Origin: Mimachlamys varia
Taxonomy: Eukaryota; Mollusca; Bivalvia; Pectinida; Pectinidae
Length of the DNA stretch: 64,000 bases
NCBI GenBank assembly: GCA_947623455.1
Contig: OX392527.1
Coordinates: 29,318,201-29,382,200, forward strand
Direction: 5' to 3'
The translations under genes were made by a program, and so were the position numbers. Positions 13,601 to 25,600 of the stretch are shown in pieces. Every line of letters begins with the position of its first letter. The first letter of the stretch is position 1. The notes under the pieces are model-generated. The model saw nothing but the letters and a program-made list of their open reading frames with translations. It did no database searches and was not told where the DNA came from.

Positions 13601-16600
13601 AACATTCACGAAGAAAGAATTGTTATCAAAATGTATTAGTTGAATATACAATTTCAGTCTAATGGCCATGAAAATGTCATGGACACGATTTATAACTTCT
13701 ACTGAATTTTCATGGCAATGAATTTCAATAATGTGTTGTTTCATGGGCATGTGTTTTTTTGTTTAGCCATCATATTTTCATATCTAGATTTGGATTGGTT
13801 CTGCTTTATGGTGACAAAAAGTATGTTATACATATCTGTTTTACTTTTCAATACTGTGCAGCATGATAAGGTAAACTGGTTTTTGAAGGGCTATGAGGAA
13901 TGGACACTTTTTGACCTGTGTGACAGGTAGGAGGAATATAAACCAGTAGGAATAATCCTGATGATCAGTGCTGAGATTACATCAGCCTGCAGCTGTATGC
14001 CAGGCTGTTACAGGACTAAATTAAGGTGGGCATACTGAAATCCTGCTGAACTGCTGATTTGTATGTATATAATACAATAAGAGTTTGTTGAAATTATGCA
14101 TTGTTGTGATCTGTCGAGATCCTGTTGTACTGTCCAATGAAATCCTGATTACTTTTTGTATGCCGAGATTCTGACCTGTTATCATGGCTACATACATATA
14201 GATCATGTTGTATTGCTTATTTGTATATTTGATATTGCAATTGTTCATTAAAATATTGATATGCTGAAAACTTGCCATATTCCTACAAGTGAAATTCAAT
14301 TAACATACATTCAATTTGGTATATATATAATGTACAAAGTTAAATAAACCCTACATGCATTATCATGACATGTTTGTAAATGTTACATGAATATATAATC
14401 ATATGATTTATTTTCAGTCATGTGATGATTTTAATCATAACCATTAATTATAATAATGCTGGCCATGAAAAACAATCACATCATTGCCATAACATGTTGT
14501 GAAGAATGCCTGAAAATAATTCAAATTGAAAAAAAGATTCATGGCACCAGGAATTTTTGACACGTTCCAAGGATTACCACAGCAATGAAAAGAACTTAAT
14601 GCCATGATAGTCTTTATTTTCATGACCATGTATTATAGGTCTCTAAATCATGGCAATAAAAAGCACATTCCATCAGGGCCATGAATATTTGTTTCGTGAC
14701 ATTTTTGAATTTTTCATCAATTTTATGGCCATGAATATTTAACACAAATTGGAGAATTCGTTATTTTTTACCTACCGGTTTGGCACTTTCACTGGGCAGC
14801 CTCGGGGCAGGCAGGGCGCGGCTTTTCAAATGGGAGAACTCAGGGGCAGGCAATGCTTTTATCTGGTCTAGGTATTGGTGGTGCTGGAACAGTGATATAC
14901 AAGGTTATCATATAAACAAGCTTCGGAAACATTTCATAACCTTTAACCTAAAACCAAGGTCAATTTATAGGTGGTTGGGGGCACAGTGCCAGTACACTTG
15001 TCTTACCATTTTACCAAGTAGTCTGGGTTTGTTTTCCTGATCTGCCCAACCATGTGGGTTTTCTACTTCTGTTTTCTCCATTATTAAGAAACCTTATTTG
15101 GACAATATTATCTGCTCAATCAAGAGTGATTAACATAAACTGAAATAGCTCGCATGATAGTTATTGTTCATATTTCATATTGTAACCCAAGAAGTAAAAA
15201 ACAAACTTCTTGTAGACATATATAGCAGCAACAATAATTAATTAAATTTCAGCCTCTCTCCTAAAAACCCTGTACAATACTTTGCCTTATTATCCATTGA
15301 TACATACATATCTGTCCCTGTACTTCTGTTTGACTGACTCCACCAACATCTGTACTTTCCTGGAGAAGTTCAGGGCTTTGTCTATCTCGGCTGTAATGTG
15401 TTGGATGTCATCATTCTCAATGATTCCTACAATACAATCACATTTCATGTTAAGTCCAAAGTTTTAAGTTTTAAGTAATCATGAGATCAAGCTCTAAATA
15501 AATAAAAACCAATAAAAAGAAAAAAGCTCTTTAATTTTTATGAGTACAAAGCATTTATGATATTACTATTATTTTTACAATGTTCAAGTCAAGTCAAATG
15601 TTTTATTAGTTTAAACAAAATTTATTGTCCAACATGAGAATGACAAGGGGATTAATTGGCCATTGTTATTGCAACTTATGAAACGCCCTCTCCCAACATT
15701 ATGATAAGTACAATAAACCTAGACAGTAACAATTATTCACACATGTTTTAAATTTAAAACCTTTTACTGGACTTTTGCATGTGTCTGAAAATTCTGAAAA
15801 TTATATCATTGGCATACAATTAAACCATAAAATTATATTTTTAAATTAATATCTATATTTAGTTTCACAACCGATCAATTAGATTAAATTGCAGTTAACA
15901 TAAATGTTGCATTCAAAGAAAAAATCATAACAATTTTCACAACAATTTCCACAACAGCAATTTGGACTATTGGTGAGATGAACTCGAAACAAATCATAGT
16001 TCAATTGGCTACATCAAGTTCTTAACTTTGTATGTAGAATACTAAAGTATTTATCTTACTTAACTTTGTATGTAGAATACTAAAGTATTTATCTTTCTAT
16101 CTCAAAAATTACAATATACTGGGTTAGTGGGTATTTACTCCCGGAATCACATGTCTGGTTTCTTATTAATGTTGCCAGGGAAGGTGAAAACCTAGTCTGT
16201 TTACCCAGGTCATTCCACATTTGCAGAGAAGAAGGTATGTTATATAAGAAGAGTTTATTAGTAAGTAATCCTCTCGGAAAGTGTCTCAAGGCTCATTTCT
16301 GTTTATAAAGCTAAAACATTTACATTATGATGGTAGAGCTGTAATTTTCCTAGTTTCCAACCAACCACTATAACCTAAGCTAAGTCAAATTGTTTGGTAG
16401 TTTAATAATAACCAACGGCATATGCTACAACTGTACACCAACATAAGCTAAGTCAAATTGTTTGGTAGTTTAATAATAACCAACGGCATATGTTACAAAC
16501 TGTACACCAACCCAAACTAAGTCAAATTGTTTGGTAGTTTAATAATAACCAACGGCATATGTTACAAACTGTACACCAACCCAAACTAAGTCAAATTATT

Positions 16601-19600
16601 TGGTAGTTTAATAATAACCAACGGCATATGTTACAAACTGTACACCAACCTAAGCTAAGTCAAATTGTTTGGTAGTTTAATAATAACTAACGGCATATGT
16701 TACAAACTTTACACCAACCTAAGCTAAGTCAAATTGTTTGGTAGTTTATAATAATAACCAACGGCATATGTTACAAACTGTACACCAACCTAAGCTAAGT
16801 CAAATTGTTTGGTAGTTTAATAATAACCAACGGCATATGTTACAAACTGTACACCAACCTAAGCTAAGTCAAATTGTTTGGTAGTTTAATAATAACCAAC
16901 GGCATATGTTACAACTGTACACCAACATAAGCTAAGTCAAATTGTTTGGTAGTTTAATAATAACCAATGGCATATGTTACAACTGTACACCAACCTGTTT
17001 CTCTAAACCAATGGAACCTTCCGTTGGTGCAGTGAGCCATGTTTCTCAGAACCTCAGATGTCCGAGTGATGTTGGCGTAGCGACCAGGAATGGCTCCATT
17101 TGAATTGTAATCGTCTACGTTGAACAGGACCACGTGCAGTTTGACATTTTTGCCTGATGTTGCCTGTTCGATGAATGCTGAAGCCACATCCAGGGTCTGA
17201 TCAGGTACACCACTGGTAAACAGGTATATACCCTCTGGTTCTGTAACACACCAAACACTAATAAGTCACAATACTGACAATACCTCATATAATTAACTAG
17301 CTAGGTCATATTCAGATTATTCATTATTTTTACATCACACAATGAACCTGAGGATCATGTACATGACATATATAGTTCTGAAGTTGAATTTGTATTTATC
17401 CAAGAAATACCTGGAAGTTTAACCTTGAATCAAAGCCCGAGCTGAAGTATGCAGTGTGATACTACATAATTATAATCTGTACAACTGATGATCTTGACGC
17501 CAGAGTTGAAGTACAGTGGGATACAAAATATTTTTTATTAATCAGTTAAATATCTGTATAACTGATAACCTTGAAGCCCTAGCTGAAGTACAGTGTGATA
17601 CAACATAATCTGTTAAATTTCTGTACGATTGATAACCTTGAAGCCCTAGTTGAAGTAAAGTGTAATACAACATAATTTGTTAAATATCTGTACGACTGAT
17701 AACCTTGAAGCCCTAGCCGAAGTACAGTGTAATACAACATAATCTGTTAAATATCTGTACGACTGATAACCTTGAAGCCCTAGCTGAAGTACAGTGTACT
17801 ACAACATAATCTGTTAAATTTCTGTACAACTGATAACCTTGAAGCCCTAGCTGAAGTACAGTGTGATACAACATAATCTGTTAAATATCTGTACGACTGA
17901 TAACCTTGAATCTCGAGCTGAAGTACAGTGTGATACAACATAATCTGTTAAACATCTGTACGACTGATAACCTTGAATCCCTAGCTGAAGTACAGTGTGA
18001 TACAATATAATCTGTTAAATATCTGTACGACTGATAACCTTGAAGCTCGAGCTGAAGTACAGTGTGATACAACATAATCTGTTAAATATCTGTACGACTG
18101 ATAACCTTGAAGCTCGAGCTGAAGTACAGTGTGATACAACATAATCTGTGAAATATCTGTTTGACTGACCTATGTGATGGCTGACCTCCTGCTCATTTTC
18201 CATGGCCAGTTTGAAGGCGGACATGAAATTTCTGCTGCCTCCACATTGTAAGTCAAGTACCCATCTGTACAGACCAAAGTATTCACATCAGTCTCTCTCT
18301 CTCTCATCCATGGTACATCAAACACAGATAATTCAAAATAATAAAATCAACTGATTAAATATAATTATAAGTTCTCATTGAAATATATCAATACTGTTTG
18401 TGACAATTTTTTTGATAAACCATTGAGTCTTTCAGATATTTCATTACAGTTGTAATCGAAATACACAGAGCATTTTACCAGTAGTTGTTTTATCTTCCAT
18501 TATTAATAAATATATTAACTTTCAAATACAAACAACAAATGAAATTCTTAATTCATTTCCCTCTGAATTTTCATAATGGACTGTTCCTACCAGGGATTAA
18601 TGAGTAAATATATAGACAGATGAGCTTGAAATATATGATAAAAGATAATTTCAGACTTCAGTTAAGAACAACTACAGTTATGACGAAAATAAAACTAACT
18701 CAATCAAAGATGAGTTTTATATGGACTTACATCATTGTATTGGTTTCAATATTTGTATCTTTTGAATAGTGAAATGTTTCTTTATGTAACATTTTGACAA
18801 ACAAAACTGACATAACTTGATGCACGAACATGAGAAAAAAAGGGAAATCCTGATTTCAGAAGAACTATATTGTGTATAAATACCAAACTTGTATATATTA
18901 CATTTATACAGTGTTCATTAAGCTTAATTACTATACCTCCAAGCATCCTGCAGATTCTCAACAGTTGGTTTCATCATGATGGGGCGCCATCCAACTGCCT
19001 TACTACCAAACCTGAAGAGATGGACACATAAACATCACATCAACACAGTACCAGGTATATCTAGGGGTACTGCAGATATTAATATCTAGATATTTATATC
19101 CGGAGTGATTGGGTAGATATCTATATTCGGAGTGATTGGGTAGATATCTATATCCGGAGTATACGTAACTGGGTAGATATTTTTCTACCACAATACCCTA
19201 AGTTATTCATCTCTTAGACCATGGAATATACGTGTTGACTGTTGGATAAATATATGTGGAATATGACCTTCCAGAATTTTGATTGGTTGAGAAGTTGAAC
19301 TTTGACCGGAAATCAAGAATACATAATATAACATAGAAATAAGATACAAAAGACACTCGCTAAAGCTCGTATCTTTTGTAACTTTTAAAAAATAATTAAC
19401 TTGAGTGAAATAAATTCCACAACCACTCGTTGTGTAACCTCTATATATCTGGAGTGGTTGGGTAGATATTTATATCTGAAGTGATTGAGTAGATATCTAT
19501 ATCCAGAGTGATTTGGGAGATATTTATATCTGGAGTGATTGGGTAGATATTTATATCTGGAGTGGTTGGGTAGATATTTATATCTGGAGTGATTGGGTTG

Positions 19601-22600
19601 ATATTTATATCTGAAGTGATTGAGTAGATATCTATATCCAGAGTGATTGGGTAGATATTTATATCTGGAGTGGTTGGGTAGATATTTATATCTGGAGTGG
19701 TTGGGTTGATATTTATATCTGAAGTGATTGAGTAGATATCTATATCCAGAGTGATTGGGTAGATATTTATATCTGGAGTGATTGGGTAGATATTTATATC
19801 TGGAGTGATTGGGTAGATATTTATATCTGGAGTGGTTGGGTTGATATTTATATCTGGAGTGACTGGGTAGATATTTATATCTGGAGTGATTGGGTAGATA
19901 TTTATATCTGGAGTGATTGGGTAGATATATATATCTGGAGTGGTAGGGTAGATATCTATATCCAGAGTGATTGGGTAGATATTTATATCTGGAGTGGTTG
20001 GGTAGATATCTATATCCAGAGTGATTGGGTAGATATTTATATCTGGAGTGATTGGGTAGATATTTATATATGGAGTGGTTGGGTTGATATTTATATCTGA
20101 AGTGATTGAGTAGATATTTATATATGGAGTGGTTGGGTAGATATATATATCCAGAGTGATTGGGTAGATATTTATATCTGGAGTGATTGGGTAGATATTT
20201 ATATCTGGAGTGATTGGGTAGATATTTATATCTGGAGTGATTGGGTTGATATTTATATCTGAAGTGATTGAGTAGATATCTATATCTGGAGTGGTTGGGT
20301 TGATATTCATATCTGGAGTGATTGGGTAGATATATATATCCAGAGTGATTGGGTAGATATTTATATCTGGAGTGATTGGGTAGATATCTATATCTAAAGT
20401 GACTGGGTAGATATATATATATGGAGTGATTGGGTAGATATTATACCTGGAGTGGTTGCGTAGATATTAATATCTGGAGTGGTTTGGTTGATATTTATAT
20501 CTGGAGTGATTGGGTAGATATTTATATCTGGAGTGGTTGGGTTGATATTCATATCTGGAGTGATTGGGTAGATATTTATATCTGGAGTGGTTGGGTAGAT
20601 ATTTATATCTGAAGTCATTGAGTAGATATCTATATTCAGAGTGATTTGGGAGATATTTATATCTGGAGTGATTGGGTAGATATTTATATCTGGAGTGGTT
20701 GGGTAGATATTTATATCTGGAGTGATTGGGTAGATATATATATCTGGAGTGGTTGGGTAGATATTTATATTTGGAGTGATTGGGTAGATATTTATATCTG
20801 CATGGAGTGATTGGGTAGATATCTATATCTGGAGTGGTTGGGTAGATATTTATATCTGGAGTGATTGGGTAGATATATATATCTGGAGTGGTTGGGTTGA
20901 TATTTATATCTGGAGTGATTGAGTAGATATCTATATCCAGAGTGATTTGGGAGATATTTATATCTGGAGTGATTGGGTAGATATTTATATCTGGAGTGGT
21001 TGGGTAGATATTTATATCTGGAGTGATTGGGTTGATATTTATATCTGAAGTGATTGAGTAGATATCTATATCCAGAGTGATTTGGGAGATATTTATATCT
21101 GGAGTGATTGGGTAGATATTTATATCTGGAGTGGTTGGGTAGATATTTATATCTGGAGTGATTGGGTTGATATTTATATCTGAAGTGATTGAGTAGATAT
21201 CTATATCCAGAGTGGTTGGGTAGATATTTATATCTGGAGTGATTGGGTAGATATATATATCTGGAGTGGTTGGGTTGATATTCATATCTGAAGTGATTGA
21301 GTAGATATCTATATCCAGAGTGATTGGGTAGATATTTATATCTGGAGTGATTGGGTAGATATTTATATCTGGAGTGGTTGGGTTGATATTTATATCTGAA
21401 GTGATTGAGTAGATATCTATATCCAGAGTGATTGGGTAGATATTTATATCTGGAGTGATTGGGTAGATATTTATATCTGGAGTGGTTGGGTAGATATTTA
21501 TATCTGGAGTGGTTGGGTAGATATTTATATCTGGAGTGGTTGGGTAGATATTTATATCTGGAGTGATTGGGTAGATATTTATATCTGCATGGAGTGATTG
21601 GGTAGATATCTATATCTGGAGTGGTTGGGTAGATATTTATATCTGGAGTGATTGGGTAGATATATATATCTGGAGTGGTTGGGTTGATATTTATATCTGG
21701 AGTGATTGGGTAGATATTTATATCTGGAGTGATTGGGTAGATATCTATATCTAAAGTGACTGGGTAGATATAAATATATGGAGTGATTGGGTAGTTATTA
21801 TACCTGGAGTGGTTGGGTAGATATTAATATCTGGAGTGATTGGGTAGATATTTATATCTGGAGTGATTGGGTAGATATTTATATCTGGAGTGGTTGGGTA
21901 GATATTTATATCTGGAGTGGTTTGGTAGATATTTATATCTGGAGTGGTTGGGTAGATATTTATATCTGGAGTGGTTTGGTAGATATTTATATCTGGAGTG
22001 GTTGGGTAGATATTTATATCTGGAGTGATTGGGTAGATATATATATCTGGAGTGGTTGGGTAGATATTTATATCTGCATGGAGTGATTAGGTAGATATTT
22101 ATATCTGGAGTGATTGGGTAGATATTTATATCTGCATGGAGTGATTGGGTTGATATTTATATCTGGAGTGGTTTGGTAGATATCTATATCTAAAGTGACT
22201 GGGTAGATATATAAATCTGCATGGAGTGATTGGGTAGATATCTATATCTGGAGTGGTTGGGTTGATATTTATATCTGGAGTGATTGGGTAGATATTTATA
22301 TCTGGAGTGGTTGGGTAGATATTTATATCTGGAGTGATTGGGTAGATATATATATCTGGAGTGGTTGGGTAGATATTTATATTTGGAGTGGTTGGGTAGA
22401 TATTAATATCTGAAGTGATTGAGTAGATATTTATATCTGGAGTGGTTGGGTAGATAATTATACCTGGAGTGGTTGGGTAGATATTTATATCTGGAGTGAT
22501 TGGGTTGATATCTATATCTGGAGTGATTGGGTAGATATATATATCTGGAGTGGTTGGGTAGATATTTATATCTGGAGTGGTTGGGTTGATATTTATATCT

Positions 22601-25600
22601 GGAGTGATTGGGTAGATATTTATATCTGGAGTGATTGGGTAGATATCTATATCTAAAGTGACTGGGTAGATATACATATCTGGAGTGATTGGGTAGATAT
22701 ATATATCTGGAGTGGTTTGGTAGATATTTATATCTGGAGTGGTTGGGTAGATATATATATCTGGAGTGATTGGGTAGATATTTATATTTGGAGTGGTTGG
22801 GTAGATATTAATATCTGAAGTGATTGAGTAGATATTTATATCTGGAGTGGTTTGGTAGATATTATACCTGGAGTGGTTGGGTAGATATTTATATCTGGAG
22901 TGATTGGGTTGATATTTATATCTGGAGTGATTGGGTAGATATATATATCTGGAGTGGTTGGGTAGATATTTATATCTGGAGTGGTTGGGTTGATATTTAT
23001 ATCTGGAGTGATTGGGTAGATATTTATATCTGGAGTGATTGGGTAGATATCTATATCTAAAGTGACTGGGTAGATATATATATCTGGAGTGATTGGGTAG
23101 ATATATATATCTGGAGTGATTGGGTAGATATTTATATCTGGAGTGGTTGGGTAGATATATATATCTGGAGTGATTGGGTAGATATTTATATCTGGAGTGG
23201 TTGGGTAGATATTTATATCTGGAGTGGTTGGGTAGATATATATATATGGAGTGATTGGGTAGATATATATATCTGGAGTGATTGGGTTGATATTTATATC
23301 TGGAGTGATTGGGTAGATATATATATCTGGAGTGGTTTGGTAGATATTTATATCTGGAGTGGTTGGGTAGATATATATATCTGGAGTGATTGGGTAGATA
23401 TATATATCTGGAGTGGTTTGGTAGATATTTATATCTGGAGTGGTTGGGTAGATATATATATATGGAGTGATTGGGTAGATATATATATCTGGAGTGATTG
23501 GGTTGATATTTATATCTGGAGTGATTGGGTAGATATATATATCTGGAGTGGTTTGGTAGATATTTATATCTGGAGTGGTTGGGTAGATATATATATCTGG
23601 AGTGATTGGGTAGATATATATATCTGGAGTGGTTTGGTAGATATTTATATCTGGAGTGGTTGGGTAGATATATATATATGGAGTGATTGGGTAGATATAT
23701 ATATCTGGAGTGATTGGGTTGATATTTATATCTGGAGTGATTGGGTAGATATTAATATCGGGAGTGGTTGGGTTGATATTTATATCTGGAGTGATTGGGT
23801 AGATATCTATATCTAAAATGACTGGGTAGATATATATATATGGAGTGATTGGGTAGATATTATACCTGGAGTGGTTGGGTAGATATTAATATCGGGAGTG
23901 GTTGGGTTGATATTTATATCTGGAGTGATTGGGTAGATATTTATATCTGGAGTGGTTGGGTAGGTATTTATATCTGGAGTGGTTGGGTGGATATTTATAT
24001 CCGGAGTGATTGGGTAGATTGTATATCTGAAGTGATTGGTAGATATTTATATATGGAGTGGTTGGGTAGGTATTTATATCTGGAGTGGTTGGGTAGATAT
24101 TTATATCTGGAGTGACTGGGTAGATATTTATATCCGGAGTGATTGCTGGGTAGATATATATATCTGGAGTGGTTGGGTAGATATTTATATCTGGAGTGAT
24201 TGGGTTGATATTGAAGTCTGGACTTATTGATTTAACATTGAAATATTCACTTTGCATTGCAGCCTGTCTTGATTAATACGCACATTAAATGTCCTATCAA
24301 CAGCTGAGGTATAATTTAATGATGGCCTCTTAATTAGTGTATGCAATGTGAACGTGTATGTACATGTGTTGATCTGTGCATGCATGTTTATTTGAGAGGT
24401 TTCATTTAACCCTTCTTATGTTAGTGTGGAACTGATGGTGACTTTGTAGTGATGCCACCAAAAACTGAAGTATAGTAGCTAATGAGGGCCCCCAGCAGAA
24501 TACCGCGCCAGGTCACATTATACTGACAATAAGTGAACCAGTTGCTCAACTTCCATAATGCTGAGTGTAAAACAGGGATTAGTAACTACCATTTTTTAGA
24601 CACTCGTGCGCTGTGGCAAAGGAACAAAAGCCAAAGCCTTCCTTACAGGGGCAAATGCTCAACTAAAGGCCAAAGGTGAGGCGGTGGCAAGGAAGATATT
24701 AGGCAAAAAATAGCATTTAGAAAGAAAGTATTGAAATCCAAAATTAAGTAGCCTGCTAAGTTGCTTAGAATTAAAACTCTTGATCATGTAATGGGGATAG
24801 AAGGTACAATTCTTACCAAGTACTCTGGACCTTAGTCATACAATTGTAGGACACTATAAGACATTAAAAATATTCTTTCAATACTATGATATAAAACAAA
24901 TATATCATTATGAGATTTTTCTATAAACTTACGCGATGATGTTGAAGAAGGTTTTGTTGGCGAGTTGCTGCTCCAACAGTAGCCTCAGAGAGTGTTGGAT
25001 GTGGACCAGGTAGTTAACATTGGACACAGACAGGTCTACCAGGATCACCACACTGTAACAAACAGGTTCTGTTAAATACCATCATCTTCATCTCACTTTA
25101 AACAGTCAACAATCAGCAGAGGAATGGGTAAACATCTTATCCGTCCTTCTGTCTACCAGTAGTATTTCTCAAGTACATTTGGACGAAATGTGGCGCTACG
25201 TTTTTGACAGCTGACTTCTCTAATTCGCCCTATTTTGGGTAGTGAGCTGATTTCAGTGGTCAGAACATGGACACTTGGCTATTGTACTCTTTGCTTGACA
25301 AATTAAGGAAACAGACATTTTCGAAAGCTCGAAAATTAAGTTTTCAATTCCTGTTTGTGTACAAAACAAATCAGCATAGAGTATGCTCTAATTAACAAAG
25401 TTAACAGCAAGGAAGTCACAACACTACAAATATACTGAGGAATACATACACCATTGTAGATTAAATTCACAATAACCTTGACCTTTAGTTCATGAAATAT
25501 TTGAAATACTTAGTGTACTTGATCTGTGTACAAAATTTTATCAAAGCTTTATAACAATAAATGAAGATCCTGGTGTGATTGAATCGTTTCCATGAATAAA

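Larger units (their letters stand above)
11040..15075 (-). other. VWA3A exons 21-26: basic low-complexity linker before the third VWA domain
   Basis: Exon 21 begins KTEVENPHGWAD. Exon 22 is HHQYLDQIKALPAPEF and more Ala/Pro-rich sequence. Exon 23 is Thr/Arg/Ser-rich (RLQRPTSATTARE), probably disordered. Exons 24-26 return to ordered helical sequence and finish with the lead-in YLKRLQWLLSGSRRVFG (residues 1006-1022), split across exons 26 and 27. Intron 22 contains the dispersed repeat at 13930-14740 and a CA microsatellite at 13141-13160. Confidence 0.65.

Noticed and set aside
19441..24213. CRISPR-like regular repeats
   Set aside because: There are no spacers; units are head to tail with point variants, in a eukaryotic intron.
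19441..24257. Long repetitive reading frames on both strands (up to 289 codons) in the 27-bp array
   Set aside because: The unit is 27 bp without stops, so open frames are automatic. Both strands are open at once, there is no splice or start context, and the array lies in an intron of a well-supported gene.
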